64,000 bases of DNA from Leifsonia sp. 1010 (lineage in GTDB: Bacteria; Actinomycetota; Actinomycetes; Actinomycetales; Microbacteriaceae): assembly GCF_031455295.1 (NCBI RefSeq), contig NZ_JAVDSL010000004.1, positions 186,001-250,000 on the forward strand, in the 5' to 3' direction. This document shows positions 34,052 through 42,462 of this stretch, one piece after another. The notes under the pieces were generated by a model. The model was not told the origin of the DNA. It ran no database searches and saw nothing but the letters and a program-made list of their open reading frames with translations. The translations under genes and the position numbers were made by a program. Every line of letters starts with the position of its first letter. The first letter of the stretch is position 1.

Positions 34052-34627
34052 TCAGGCGGCGGTCGCGGCGTCGAAGAGCTGGGCGGCGGCAAGGCGGGCG
34101 GCGTCGGGTGTGCCTCCGCGCATGGCCGCACTTGCTGAGGCGCCGTCGAACAGGAGGGTCAGCTGGATGGCGAGGGTGCGGGGGTCAGCAGCCCCGGCGG
34201 CCGCGGCCTGGCGCTCGAAGTAGGCGGTCAGCTCGTCCTTGAACCCGCGCGCGACGACGGCGGCGGGATGCGCGCGGTCGCGCAGCTCGGTCGCAACGTT
34301 GACGAAGGGGCAGCCGTAGAAGTCGCCGGCCGCCGCGGCGGCGTGGAGGGCGTCGAAGACGTGGAGCACGCGGTCACGCGGGGCGGCCTCCTCGTCGCTC
34401 TCGAAGTATCCGGTGACGACGCTCGGCCCGTACTCCTGGAGCATGGTGGCGACGATCGCATCCTTGCCGTCGAAGTGCTGGTAGATCGAGCGCTTGGAGA
34501 CCTCGGCCTCCTGCGCGAGCCGGTCCACACCCACCGCGTTGACGCCCTCGCGCACGAACAGGCGCGCGGCGGCAGCGAGTACGCGATCGCGCGGCTTCGG
34601 CCGGGAGGGTGCGGTGGCTGTGGACAC
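34052..34627 (-). CDS. TetR-family transcriptional repressor
   Basis: A 191-residue DNA-binding protein. The N-terminal helix-turn-helix is clear (RVLAAAARLFVREGVNAVGV, then AEVSKRSIYQHFDGKDAI) and the rest is an all-helical ligand-binding domain (FYGCPFVNVATELRD recalls QacR/AcrR-like members). It probably represses itself and the divergent short-chain dehydrogenase from the 49-bp dyad at 34655-34703. GTG 34627 is preferred over the upstream TTG 34654 because TATGAT lies six bases before it. Confidence 0.87.
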   Translation of the reverse strand: MSTATAPSRPKPRDRVLAAAARLFVREGVNAVGVDRLAQEAEVSKRSIYQHFDGKDAIVATMLQEYGPSVVTGYFESDEEAAPRDRVLHVFDALHAAAAAGDFYGCPFVNVATELRDRAHPAAVVARGFKDELTAYFERQAAAAGAADPRTLAIQLTLLFDGASASAAMRGGTPDAARLAAAQLFDAATAA

Positions 34628-34633
34628 GCCTCG

Positions 34634-34662
34634 ATCATAATCGGGCGGTTGCAAAAAGTAAA
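34634..34662 (-). promoter_or_regulatory. Promoter of tetR (leaderless)
   Basis: TTTACT (34657-34662), 17-base spacer, TATGAT (34634-34639), then six bases to GTG 34627; the -35 lies inside the operator. Confidence 0.6.
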
Positions 34663-34703
34663 CCGATCTGTGTACATTGCAAGTACACAGATCGGTTTAC
34701 TTT
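34655..34703. promoter_or_regulatory. 49-bp double TetR operator
   Basis: Perfect 21-base arms (34655-34675 and 34683-34703) around ATTGCAA. Each arm is itself an imperfect dyad, GTAAACCGATCTGTGTAC, so two 18-base sites with half-sites GTAAAC and GTGTAC lie head to head. On the plus strand TTGCAA (34649-34654) and TACATT (34673-34678) form the SDR promoter through it. Confidence 0.85.
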
Positions 34704-34718
34704 CGGAAGGACCCTCTC

Positions 34719-35423
34719 ATGACCGACATCACCGGCCGCGTCGCCCTCGTCACCGGCGCCAATCGCGGCCTCGGCGCCGCCTTCGTCGCAGCACTCCTCG
34801 AACGCGGGGCCACGAAGGTCTACGCCGCCGCCCGCCGCCCCGAGACCGTCACGAGCGACGACCCGCGTGTCGTCCCCCTCGCCCTCGATGTGACGGACGC
34901 GGAGAGCATCCGGCGGGCGGCCGAGATCGCGAGCGACGTCACGGTCCTCGTCAACAACGCCGGCATCGCCGTCAACGAGTCGCTCGTCACCGGCGACCTC
35001 GACGAGATCCACCGCGAGTTCGACACCAACTTCTGGGGACCGGTGCTCGTCACCCGGGCCTTCGCCCCCGCCCTCGAGGCGAACGGCGGAGGCGCCATCG
35101 TGAACATGCACTCCGCCCTCAGCTGGCTCGCCTTCGGCTCCTACAGCGCGACCAAGGCGGCCCTGTGGTCGGCCAGCAACTCAAGCCGCGTGGAGCTCGC
35201 GCCCGCGGGCATCCAGATCGTCGGCGTTCACGTCGGCTACGTCGACACCGAGATGGCGGCGGACGCGACGGGCGTCAAGGTTCCGCCGCGCCAGGTCGCC
35301 GACGAGGCCCTCGACACCGTGCAGGAGGGCGGAGCGGAGGCGATCGTCGGAGAGGTCGCGCAGCAGGTCAAGTCGCACCTCCACGAGGATGTCCGCGTGC
35401 TCTACCCCCAGCTGGCCAGGTAG
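34719..35423 (+). CDS. Short-chain dehydrogenase/reductase
   Basis: A 234-residue cytoplasmic oxidoreductase of the classical SDR type. Cofactor motif TGANRGLGAAF (residues 14-24), DV after the fourth strand, NNAG motif (VLVNNAGIAVN) and the catalytic Ser/Tyr/Lys set in SALSWLAFGSYSATKAAL. Arginines after the second strand (AARRPE) suggest NADP. Substrate unknown. The regulatory pairing with TetR suggests response to a small molecule. The gene ends inside the convergent aldose epimerase gene (22-base overlap). Confidence 0.9.
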   Translation: MTDITGRVALVTGANRGLGAAFVAALLERGATKVYAAARRPETVTSDDPRVVPLALDVTDAESIRRAAEIASDVTVLVNNAGIAVNESLVTGDLDEIHREFDTNFWGPVLVTRAFAPALEANGGGAIVNMHSALSWLAFGSYSATKAALWSASNSSRVELAPAGIQIVGVHVGYVDTEMAADATGVKVPPRQVADEALDTVQEGGAEAIVGEVAQQVKSHLHEDVRVLYPQLAR

Positions 35424-36337
35424 GCCTCTCCGCCGAATCCTTCCGGGCGGACGCCCCAGCTCACCGACCAGCTCTCGCCCGGCTCCAGCCAGCGCAGGCC
35501 GCGGCCCGAGTTGAGGGCGTTCGCCGGGGCGGTCATCGGCTCGATCGCGAGCGCCACTCCCCCGGGCTTGGTCGCGAAGGACCGATGCGTGAACACCTGC
35601 ACGTAGCGGAACGCCTCATCGGCCCACAGCACGACGCGGCGACCGTCGTCGGCGGCGAGGATGTGCTCCACCGGCCCGTCGGGCAGGTCGGCGAACCCGG
35701 TGTCGAGCTCCAGCTCGCTCACCCGCCGGCCCGCCGAGAGGTCGAACGACGTGCCCGCGACCGGCGACTCGCCCGTGACGTTGCTGCGGTCGTCGGTCTC
35801 GAACCGGGTGCGCGCCGCCACCGTGACGGCCAGCTGGTCCGGCGGCACGTCCGCGATGCGGAGGTAGGGGTGCGCGCCGACGGCCACCGGTGCCGCCGTC
35901 TCGCCCGCGTTGCTGATCGTGTGGGTCACCTGGAGCCCCTCGGTGTGCAGTTCGTGCGTCACCGTGGTGTCGAGCAGGAACGGGTACCCGGGCTCCGGAT
36001 AGACGGTCGCGGCCTGCGTGACCATCGAGTCGGACTGCTCCACCAGCTCGTACGGACGCCGTCGCAGCAGGCCGTGGATGGCGTTCCGTTTCGCCGGTTC
36101 GGTCAGATCGAGCTGCCGTGACTGTCCCTCGAACTCCCACCGGCCGTCCGCGACCCGGTTGGGCCACGGGACGAGCACGATCCCGCACGCCGAGGGCGGC
36201 TGCTCCTCGACGGGGTAGGGCTCGGTGAGGTCGGATTCGGCGAAGCGCAGGGAGCGGATGCCGGCTCCCACCTGCACGATGGTGGCGCTCAGGTCGCCGA
36301 AGTCGAGTTCGTACTGTTCACCGGTGGCGGGTCGCAT
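35402..36337 (-). CDS. Aldose 1-epimerase family protein
   Basis: A 311-residue cytoplasmic mutarotase-like protein. It shows VGAHPYLRIADVPPDQL, the active-site histidine region of the family, RNAIHGLLRRRPYELVEQ and the late ELDTGFADLPDGPVEHIL segment. It interconverts sugar anomers, here plausibly galactose or another aldohexose given galT and galK nearby. TAATCT sits six bases before ATG 36337, so it can be made independently of the upstream DeoR gene on the same strand. Confidence 0.87.
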   Translation of the reverse strand: MRPATGEQYELDFGDLSATIVQVGAGIRSLRFAESDLTEPYPVEEQPPSACGIVLVPWPNRVADGRWEFEGQSRQLDLTEPAKRNAIHGLLRRRPYELVEQSDSMVTQAATVYPEPGYPFLLDTTVTHELHTEGLQVTHTISNAGETAAPVAVGAHPYLRIADVPPDQLAVTVAARTRFETDDRSNVTGESPVAGTSFDLSAGRRVSELELDTGFADLPDGPVEHILAADDGRRVVLWADEAFRYVQVFTHRSFATKPGGVALAIEPMTAPANALNSGRGLRWLEPGESWSVSWGVRPEGFGGEAYLASWG

Positions 36338-36343
36338 GGCAAC

Positions 36344-36349
36344 AGATTA
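36344..36349 (-). promoter_or_regulatory. -10 hexamer of the aldose epimerase gene (leaderless)
   Basis: TAATCT six bases before ATG 36337. Confidence 0.55.
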
Positions 36350-36353
36350 GGCC

Positions 36354-37139
36354 TCAGGCGACGATCACCGGCAGTCCCGCATCCCGCAGGGCCGCCACCG
36401 CCTCCGGTGCAGCCGACTCGCCCGTGACCAGCTCCGCCACCTCATCCACCGCGGCGATCCGGCCGAGATGCGTGCGGCCGAGCTTGCTGCCGTCGGCCAC
36501 CACGATCGCGCGCTCGGCCGAGCCGACCATGACGCGCTTGAGGTCGGCCTCGGGCAGGTTCACGTTGGTGATGCCGCCGGTGGGATGCACGCCGGTGCAG
36601 CCGATGAAGGCGATGTCGGCGTGCACACGGCCCAGGAGAACGGCGGCGAGCGGCTCGACGAGCGAGTGCTGCAGCGGCCGCAGAGTGCCGCCGGTGACGA
36701 CGACCTCGAACCGCGGGATGGCGCGCTCGAGCTCGAGCGCGATGGTCAGGCCGTTCGTGATGACCGTCACGTCCTCCAGGTCGTCCCGCTCGACGAGGGC
36801 GCGTGCGATCGCGGCGGTGGTCGTGCCGACGTCGAGCAGCACGCTGCTGCCGGAGGCGACCATCGCCGCGGCTGCCTGGGCGATCCGGCGCTTCTCGTCG
36901 GCCGACGACTCCAGGGACTCCTCGAAGCTCGGCTCCCGCATCCCGGCTGTTCGCAGCACGGCCCCGCCGTGGACGCGGCGGATGCTCTGCTCGCGGTCGA
37001 GCGCATCCAGGTCGCTGCGGACGGTGACGTCGGAGACCTGGAACGCCTCGCTCAGGTCCGACACCCGGGCGAAGCCGGCGCGCCCGATCAGTTCGAGCAT
37101 GCGTTCGCGCCGGAGAGCCGCGGGAAGGGCTTCGCTCAT
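36354..37139 (-). CDS. DeoR/GlpR-family repressor of the galactose genes
   Basis: A 261-residue DNA-binding protein. The N-terminal winged helix is of DeoR type (RMLELIGRAGFARVSDLSEA, QVSDVTVRSDLDALD, IRRVHGGAVL) and the C-terminal sugar-phosphate sensor has LDVGTTTAAIARAL and VVADGSKLGRTHLGRIAA. Divergent from galT; the gap holds a 12-base inverted repeat that is the likely operator. It probably senses a galactose-derived phosphate. Start ATG 37139. Confidence 0.88.
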   Translation of the reverse strand: MSEALPAALRRERMLELIGRAGFARVSDLSEAFQVSDVTVRSDLDALDREQSIRRVHGGAVLRTAGMREPSFEESLESSADEKRRIAQAAAAMVASGSSVLLDVGTTTAAIARALVERDDLEDVTVITNGLTIALELERAIPRFEVVVTGGTLRPLQHSLVEPLAAVLLGRVHADIAFIGCTGVHPTGGITNVNLPEADLKRVMVGSAERAIVVADGSKLGRTHLGRIAAVDEVAELVTGESAAPEAVAALRDAGLPVIVA

Positions 37140-37172
37140 ATGCCCATGCTGAGGCGCTTGCGATTCCTTGTC

Positions 37173-37209
37173 AATACGAAAGCGGAAGCGGTATCCTCGC
37201 TTTCGTATT
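37173..37209. promoter_or_regulatory. Candidate DeoR operator between deoR and galT
   Basis: AATACGAAAGCG (37173-37184) and CGCTTTCGTATT (37198-37209), perfect arms, 13-base gap. The galT promoter TTGTCA (37168-37173), 18 bases, TATCCT (37192-37197) overlaps it. Confidence 0.75.
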
Positions 37210-37221
37210 CGAAAGGATGGC

Positions 37222-38436
37222 ATGGCCTCGATCACGAAGCGTCCCACCCGTCTCTCCGACGGCCGCGACCTCATCTACTACGACGACGCCGACACGACGC
37301 TCGGCCCGGAGCGCAAGCCCGACCTCCGGGAGCCCGCGCCCCGGCCGGCCACCGCGACGATGCGGCAGGACCCGCTCACGGGTGAGTGGGTCTCCATCGC
37401 GGCAGCGCGCCAGAACCGGGTGATGCTCCCGCCCGCCGAGCTGGACCCGCTCGCCCCCGCGACACCGACGAACCCGTCGGAGATCCCCGACCTCTACGAC
37501 GTCGCCGTATTCGAGAACAAGTCGCCCTCCTTCGGCCCGCTGCTCGTCGACGACAACGCTCCCGAAGGGATCGACGACCTGGCCGCGGTGGGCCTCGGCC
37601 GCACCCGCACGTCGGTCGGCCGCTGCGAGGTCGTCTGCTTCAGCCCGGCCACCACCGGATCCTTCGGAAGCCTCAGCCCGTCGCGCGCACGCACGGTCAT
37701 CGAGGCCTGGGCGGACCGCACCACCGAGCTCTCCGCGCTGCCCGGCGTCCGTCAGGTGTTCCCGTTCGAGAACCGCGGCGAGGCCATCGGCGTCACGCTG
37801 CACCACCCGCACGGGCAGATCTACGCCTACCCGTACATCACGCCGCGCACCTCCGCGCTCATCCGCTCGCTCGACGCGTACGGACCGACGCTGTTCGCCG
37901 ACATCCTGGAGCGGGAGCGCGCCAGCGAGCGCGTCGTCCTCGCCGGAGAGCACTGGACGGCATACGTGCCGTTCGCCGCGCGCTGGCCGATCGAGATCCA
38001 CGTGCTCCCTCACCGCCACGTCGCCGACATCTCCGAGACGAACGCCGCCGAGCGCGACGAGCTGGCCACGCTCTACCTTCGGGTGCTGCGCGGGGTGGAT
38101 GCGCTCTATGACTCCCCCACGCCGTACATCGCCGCGTGGCACCAGGCTCCCGTCGGCGTTCGCCGGGACGAGATCCGCCTCATGCTGCAGCTGACCTCGC
38201 CCCGCCGCGGCGCGGATAAGCTGAAGTTCCTGGCCGGCTCGGAGTCGGCCATGGGCGCCTGGGTGGGCGACATCCCGCCCGAGCAGGCGGCCGCCGCGCT
38301 CCGCGAGGCCGTCGCCCGCGCCGACCGCGACAACCCGGTCGGCGAACTGCCGGTCACCGTGAGCGGGCTCGTCACCGAGCCCGTCGTCGCCCCGGCGGGC
38401 ACCGCATCCACTTCCGACCGAGAGGCTGACCGATGA
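37222..38436 (+). CDS. galT: Galactose-1-phosphate uridylyltransferase
   Basis: A 404-residue cytoplasmic enzyme of the Leloir pathway that transfers UMP from UDP-glucose to galactose-1-phosphate. The active site motif HHPHGQIYAYPYITP places the nucleophilic His at residue 197, and the family segments DPLTGEWVSIAAARQNR and VCFSPATTGSFGSLS are present. ATG 37222 follows GAAAGGAT. The stop overlaps galK by four bases. No galE in this window. Confidence 0.95.
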   Translation: MASITKRPTRLSDGRDLIYYDDADTTLGPERKPDLREPAPRPATATMRQDPLTGEWVSIAAARQNRVMLPPAELDPLAPATPTNPSEIPDLYDVAVFENKSPSFGPLLVDDNAPEGIDDLAAVGLGRTRTSVGRCEVVCFSPATTGSFGSLSPSRARTVIEAWADRTTELSALPGVRQVFPFENRGEAIGVTLHHPHGQIYAYPYITPRTSALIRSLDAYGPTLFADILERERASERVVLAGEHWTAYVPFAARWPIEIHVLPHRHVADISETNAAERDELATLYLRVLRGVDALYDSPTPYIAAWHQAPVGVRRDEIRLMLQLTSPRRGADKLKFLAGSESAMGAWVGDIPPEQAAAALREAVARADRDNPVGELPVTVSGLVTEPVVAPAGTASTSDREADR

Positions 38437-39593
38437 CCGACCTGCGCACGGGCGTCCGCGACGACTTCGCCGAGGTGTTCGGCCGCGAACCCGACGGCGT
38501 CTGGTCGGCGCCGGGCCGGGTCAACCTGATCGGCGAGCACACCGACTACAACCTGGGATTCGTCCTGCCGTTCGCGATCAACCGGCGCACCGTCGCCGCG
38601 GTCGGCGCGCGCGACGACCGCGTCATCCGCGTCGGGAGCACCTTCGCGGACGAGGTGGTCGAGATCTCGCTCGACGAGCTGGCGCCCGAGGTGCTCTCCG
38701 GCTGGTCGGCGTACCCCTTGGGCGTCGCCTGGGCCCTCGGCCAGTTCGGTGCCGACCTGGCCGCTGTGCCGGGCGTCGACATCCTGCTCGACTCCAACGT
38801 GCCCGTCGGCGCCGGCCTGTCGTCGTCCGCGGCGATCGAGGGCGCCGTGGCCGTGGCACTCAACGACCTGTGGCGTCTCGGGTTCGACCGCCGCACCCTC
38901 GCCCGGGTCGGCCAGCGCGCCGAGAACGTCGCGGTCGGTGCGCCGACCGGCATCATGGACCAGTCCGCGTCCCTCCTCGGCGAGCGTGACGCGGCCGTCT
39001 TCCTCGACTGCCGGTCGCTCGACTCCGAAGTCGTGCCCCTCGGGCTCGAGGCCGCCGGGCTCGAGATCCTCATCATCGACACGGGCGTGACGCACTCCCA
39101 CGCCACCGGCGGGTACGCCGAGCGTCGGGCGTCATGCGAAGAGGGCGCGCGCATCCTGGGCGTCGAAGCGCTGCGGGATGTCTCGGTCGCCGACCTCGAC
39201 CGCGCGCGCGAGCTGATGGACGACGTGACCTTCCGCCGTGTCCGTCACGTGGTCACGGAGGACCAGCGTGTGCTCGACACCGTTCGTACGCTCCGCGAGC
39301 AGGGGCCGACCGCGATCGGCGAACTGCTCGACGCCTCCCACGTGTCGATGCGCGACGACTTCGAGATCTCGGTGCCCGAGCTCGACCTCGCCGTGGAGAC
39401 CGCGCAGGCGAACGGCGCGATCGGCGCGCGGATGACCGGCGGCGGATTCGGCGGCTCGGCCATCGCCCTCGTGCCGACGGACGCGCTCAGCCGCGTGCTC
39501 GTCGCGCTGGACGGCGCGTTCGCCGAGCACGGGTTCGGCCAGCCGGACCTGTTCACCGTGCAGGCGTCGGAGGGTGCGCGGCGCGAGAGCTGA
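38433..39593 (+). CDS. galK: Galactokinase
   Basis: A 386-residue GHMP kinase that phosphorylates galactose at C1. The galactokinase signature GRVNLIGEHTDYN (residues 28-40), the GHMP glycine/serine loop VPVGAGLSSSAAIEG and the C-terminal GARMTGGGFGGSAIAL are all present. Translation is coupled to galT. Together with galT and the aldose epimerase it forms most of a galactose pathway under the DeoR regulator. Confidence 0.96.
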   Translation: MTDLRTGVRDDFAEVFGREPDGVWSAPGRVNLIGEHTDYNLGFVLPFAINRRTVAAVGARDDRVIRVGSTFADEVVEISLDELAPEVLSGWSAYPLGVAWALGQFGADLAAVPGVDILLDSNVPVGAGLSSSAAIEGAVAVALNDLWRLGFDRRTLARVGQRAENVAVGAPTGIMDQSASLLGERDAAVFLDCRSLDSEVVPLGLEAAGLEILIIDTGVTHSHATGGYAERRASCEEGARILGVEALRDVSVADLDRARELMDDVTFRRVRHVVTEDQRVLDTVRTLREQGPTAIGELLDASHVSMRDDFEISVPELDLAVETAQANGAIGARMTGGGFGGSAIALVPTDALSRVLVALDGAFAEHGFGQPDLFTVQASEGARRES

Positions 39594-39613
39594 GCGGGCG
39601 GCCTGTTCGGCCG

Positions 39614-39635
39614 GTTCACCTCCCGGTCACCCGGT
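39614..39635 (+). promoter_or_regulatory. Candidate PHO box before the MBL-fold gene
   Basis: GTTCACCTCCC followed by GGTCACCCGGT, 11-base period, an exact and a 6/7 match to the PhoP repeat. A palindrome GTCACACTGTGAC (39639-39651) lies between it and the start codon. Confidence 0.4.
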
Positions 39636-39653
39636 GGTGTCACACTGTGACGC

Positions 39654-40460
39654 GTGAGTGGACAGGGAGTGAACGATCCGGTCGTCGTGTGGCTCGACGC
39701 GGACACCGTCCAGGTGCGGCAGCCCAAGACGTCGCACTGGGAGGCGCCCTTCCTCTACCTGCTGTTCGGGCGGGAGCGGGCGCTCCTGATCGACACCGGC
39801 GCGACGTCCGATGAGGCGGTGTTCCCGCTGCGGGCGACGGTCGAAGGCCTGATCGCCGACTGGCTGCGGCGCAACCCGGCGGTGTTCGTGCGCCCGTATC
39901 CCCTGGTCGTCGCGCACTCGCACGCGCACGGCGACCACATCGCCGGCGACGCGCTGCTACGGGATCGGCCGGGCACGACGGTCGTCGGCACCAGCCCGGC
40001 CGAGGTGATCGGCTTCTTCGGGTTCCCGACCTGGCCGGACGCGACGGTCACGTACGACCTGGGCCGCCGCGTGATCGACGTCATCGGCGGACCCGGCCAC
40101 GAGCCGTCGGCCGTCGTGTTCTTCGACCGGCAGACGGGCATCCTCTTCACCGGCGACACCGTCCTCCCCGCGCGGCTGTACGTGCGCGACCTCGGGCAGT
40201 ACCGGGCGACGATCGAGCGGCTGATCCGCTTCCGCGACGACCCGCCCGCGCCCGTGCGCGAACTGCGCGGTGCGCACATCGAGATGTCCACGGAGCCCGG
40301 CGTGGACTATCCGGCGGGGACGGTGGACCAGCCGGACGAGGCACCGCTGCCGCTGCGCCCGCGCATCCTCGACCGGGTGCTCGCGGCTCTCGGCGAGCTC
40401 CGCGGCACCCCCGGCGAGCGCGTCGTCGCCAAGCGCTTCATCGTCGTCGTCGACCGCTGA
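39654..40460 (+). CDS. Metallo-beta-lactamase-fold hydrolase
   Basis: A 268-residue cytoplasmic enzyme. The metal-binding motif is HSHAHGDH (His90, His92, Asp94, His95), followed by GGPGHEPSAVVFFDRQTG with the next histidine and LFTGDTVLPARLYV with the bridging Asp. Glyoxalase-II-like or phosphoesterase activity is possible; the substrate is not clear. If the upstream PHO-like repeat is real, a phosphate-scavenging role would fit, but that is inference. GTG 39654. Confidence 0.85.
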   Translation: MSGQGVNDPVVVWLDADTVQVRQPKTSHWEAPFLYLLFGRERALLIDTGATSDEAVFPLRATVEGLIADWLRRNPAVFVRPYPLVVAHSHAHGDHIAGDALLRDRPGTTVVGTSPAEVIGFFGFPTWPDATVTYDLGRRVIDVIGGPGHEPSAVVFFDRQTGILFTGDTVLPARLYVRDLGQYRATIERLIRFRDDPPAPVRELRGAHIEMSTEPGVDYPAGTVDQPDEAPLPLRPRILDRVLAALGELRGTPGERVVAKRFIVVVDR

Positions 40461-40477
40461 CCCGCTCCGCGCCGCCC

Positions 40478-40545
40478 ACCGTCGAGTCCGCAATCTTTGC
40501 ACGCTCCGGTGGCGCGTCGTGTGCAAAGTGTGCGGACTCGACGGT
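40478..40545. repeat. Long inverted repeat, family B copy 1
   Basis: Arms 40478-40502 and 40521-40545 (25 bases, two mismatches) around an 18-base loop; core word GTCGAGTCCGC with TTTGCAC. Between convergent genes. A second copy with the same core is at 62823-62888. Confidence 0.85.
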
Positions 40546-40550
40546 AGGGG

Positions 40551-40901
40551 TCACGAGGGGCGGCGGGCGGCGGCGACGAGGAGGGCGACGCCGGTGGCGG
40601 CGAGAGCATAGGTGAGCGCGGAGAAGGGGATGCTGCCGTTGTCGCTGCGGATCGTGCCGCGGCCGTCGGCCCGTTGCCAGTCGCAGACGCTGCCGATCGG
40701 CCAGAACGAGCGATGCTCGGTGACGACGTCGCTCCGTTCCGAGATCAGGGCGCCCTCGGGAGCAGGTCCATACCGGGAGCACGGGTTCTTCCAGGCACCA
40801 CCGACCGCCATCACGGCGAGATAGACGGCGAGCAGGAGAGCAAGCACTCCACCCCCGACGAGGAGGCGCGTGATCCGTCGGTGACGCCGGGGATGAGGCA
40901 T
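40551..40901 (-). CDS. Two-helix membrane protein
   Basis: A 116-residue protein: basic N-terminus (MPHPRRHRRITR), a transmembrane helix (LLVGGGVLALLLAVYLAVMA), an outer domain of about 55 residues with two cysteines (NPCSRYGPAPEGA and GSVCDWQRADG), which may be disulfide-bonded, and a second helix (ALTYALAATGVALLVAAA). No family recognised. TAGCGT seven bases before ATG 40901 supports the start. Confidence 0.65.
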   Translation of the reverse strand: MPHPRRHRRITRLLVGGGVLALLLAVYLAVMAVGGAWKNPCSRYGPAPEGALISERSDVVTEHRSFWPIGSVCDWQRADGRGTIRSDNGSIPFSALTYALAATGVALLVAAARRPS

Positions 40902-40908
40902 GCGGCAG

Positions 40909-40914
40909 ACGCTA
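40909..40914 (-). promoter_or_regulatory. -10 hexamer of the 40551-40901 gene (leaderless)
   Basis: TAGCGT seven bases before ATG 40901. Confidence 0.5.
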
Positions 40915-40959
40915 TCCCCGCGACGCCCGCCCAGGCGTCCGCCGTCGGACGGACGCGGG

Positions 40960-41478
40960 TCAGTCTGCGGACGGAGTCGGCTCCACGTCGGCCGGCTCGA
41001 CCGGCCCGGGCTCACCGCCGGTGAGGCGCACCAGCTCGTCGAACGTGGTGGGGAAGACGGTGTGGGCGTGGCCCGCGGCCGCCCAGATCTCCGGGTAGCC
41101 GGCGAGCGCCACATCCACCACGGTCCGCAGAGGCTGCGGGTGACCGACGGGTGCGACGCCGCCGATCGTCTGACCGGTCGCCGCTTTGACGGTCTCCGCG
41201 TCGGCGCGGCGGATGCGGCCGCCGAGCCTCTCGCCGAGGAACGCGGTGTCGACGCGGTGGGCGCCGGAGGTCATCACGAGGAGCGGTTCGCCGTCGATGG
41301 TGAAGACGAGCGAGTTCGCGATCGCACCGACCTCGACACCCAGTTCCGCGGCGGCGGACGCGGCTGTCGGCGTGGCCGATTCGAACCAGCGGACCCGAGG
41401 CTCGACCCCCGCCGCGAGCAGCGCCGCCTCGACGCGCTCGACCGCGGGATGCGTCCGCTCGCGCGGCGCGTCGCTCAC
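40960..41478 (-). CDS. YbaK/ProX-type aminoacyl-tRNA deacylase
   Basis: A 172-residue cytoplasmic protein of the YbaK/INS domain family, which hydrolyse mischarged tRNAs such as Cys-tRNA(Pro) or Ala-tRNA(Pro). Family segments: [40 protein letters not shown], and [19 protein letters not shown] with the conserved GG-x-x-P-x-GH. GTG 41478 overlaps the folD stop (GTGA), so it is the last gene of the glyA-folD operon. Confidence 0.87.
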   Translation of the reverse strand: MSDAPRERTHPAVERVEAALLAAGVEPRVRWFESATPTAASAAAELGVEVGAIANSLVFTIDGEPLLVMTSGAHRVDTAFLGERLGGRIRRADAETVKAATGQTIGGVAPVGHPQPLRTVVDVALAGYPEIWAAAGHAHTVFPTTFDELVRLTGGEPGPVEPADVEPTPSAD

Positions 41479-42356
41479 TGCAGCTCCCGCTCCGCCGACT
41501 CGACGACGTTCTGCAGCAGCAGCGCGCGCGTCATCGGGCCGACCCCACCGGGGTTCGGGGAGACCCAGGAGGCGACCTCGGCCACATCCGGCGCCACGTC
41601 GCCCGCGACGACGCTCTTGCCGGTCACCGGGTCCTCCACGCGGCTCACGCCGACGTCGAGGACGATCGCACCGGGCTTGACGTTCGCGGCGGTGACCAGC
41701 CCGGCGACGCCGGCGGCGGCCACGATGATGTCGGCACGGCGGAGGTGCGCGTCGAGGTCGTGGGTGCCGGTGTGGGTGAGGGTGACGGTCGCGTTGTACT
41801 CGCGGCGGGTCAGCAGTGCGCCGATCGACCGCCCCACGGTGACGCCGCGGCCGACGACCACGACATCCTTGCCGCGGATGTCGATGCCGTGCCGCAGCAT
41901 CAGCTCGATCACACCGCGCGGCGTGCACGGCAGAGGCGAGGTGATCGGCCGGTTCACATTGAGCACCAGGCGGCCGAGATTCGTCGGGTGGAGGCCGTCC
42001 GCATCCTTCGCCGGATCGACGAGTTCGAGGATGGCGTCGGTGTCGAGGTGACCCGGCAGCGGCAGCTGCACGATGAAGCCGGTGCAGTCGGGGTCGTTGT
42101 TGAGCTCCTCGACCACGGCCTCGAGCTCGGTCTGCGAGATGTCGGCGGGCAGGTCGCGGCGGATGGAGGCGATGCCGACCTCGGCGCAGTCGCGGTGCTT
42201 TCCGGCGACGTACCACTGCGAGCCCGGGTCGTCGCCGACGAGGATGGTGCCGAGCCCCGGGACGATGCCCTTCTCACGCAGCGCGCTGACGCGCTCCTTC
42301 AGCTCCGCCTTGATCGCAGCGGCGGTCGCCTTCCCGTCGAGAATCTGTGCGGTCAC
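41475..42356 (-). CDS. folD: Methylenetetrahydrofolate dehydrogenase/cyclohydrolase
   Basis: A 293-residue bifunctional cytoplasmic enzyme that oxidises 5,10-methylene-THF to 10-formyl-THF in two steps. Visible motifs: the catalytic [14 protein letters not shown] region with the Lys, [19 protein letters not shown] and the NADP-binding [20 protein letters not shown] 42356 is the better start because GGAAGGAG sits just upstream and overlaps an alternative GTG at 42371. It follows glyA on the same strand with an inverted repeat in between, and is likely controlled by the ZTP riboswitch upstream of glyA. Confidence 0.94.
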   Translation of the reverse strand: MTAQILDGKATAAAIKAELKERVSALREKGIVPGLGTILVGDDPGSQWYVAGKHRDCAEVGIASIRRDLPADISQTELEAVVEELNNDPDCTGFIVQLPLPGHLDTDAILELVDPAKDADGLHPTNLGRLVLNVNRPITSPLPCTPRGVIELMLRHGIDIRGKDVVVVGRGVTVGRSIGALLTRREYNATVTLTHTGTHDLDAHLRRADIIVAAAGVAGLVTAANVKPGAIVLDVGVSRVEDPVTGKSVVAGDVAPDVAEVASWVSPNPGGVGPMTRALLLQNVVESAERELQ

Positions 42357-42383
42357 GTTCGCTCCTTCCACAGAACGAAGCCG

Positions 42384-42446
42384 CCAGCTCCTGAGTTTTT
42401 CGCACGAATCGACGCGAATCGGCGGAAAAACTCAGGAGCTGATGGC
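42384..42446. repeat. Long inverted repeat, family A copy 2
   Basis: AGCTCCTGAGTTTTTC (42386-42401) pairs with GAAAAACTCAGGAGCT (42425-42440), with weaker pairing outside. Loop about 23 bases. Unlike most others here it lies between two codirectional genes (glyA and folD), where it could attenuate transcription of folD. Confidence 0.85.
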
Positions 42447-42462
42447 TTGGGTTGGGGGTGGG

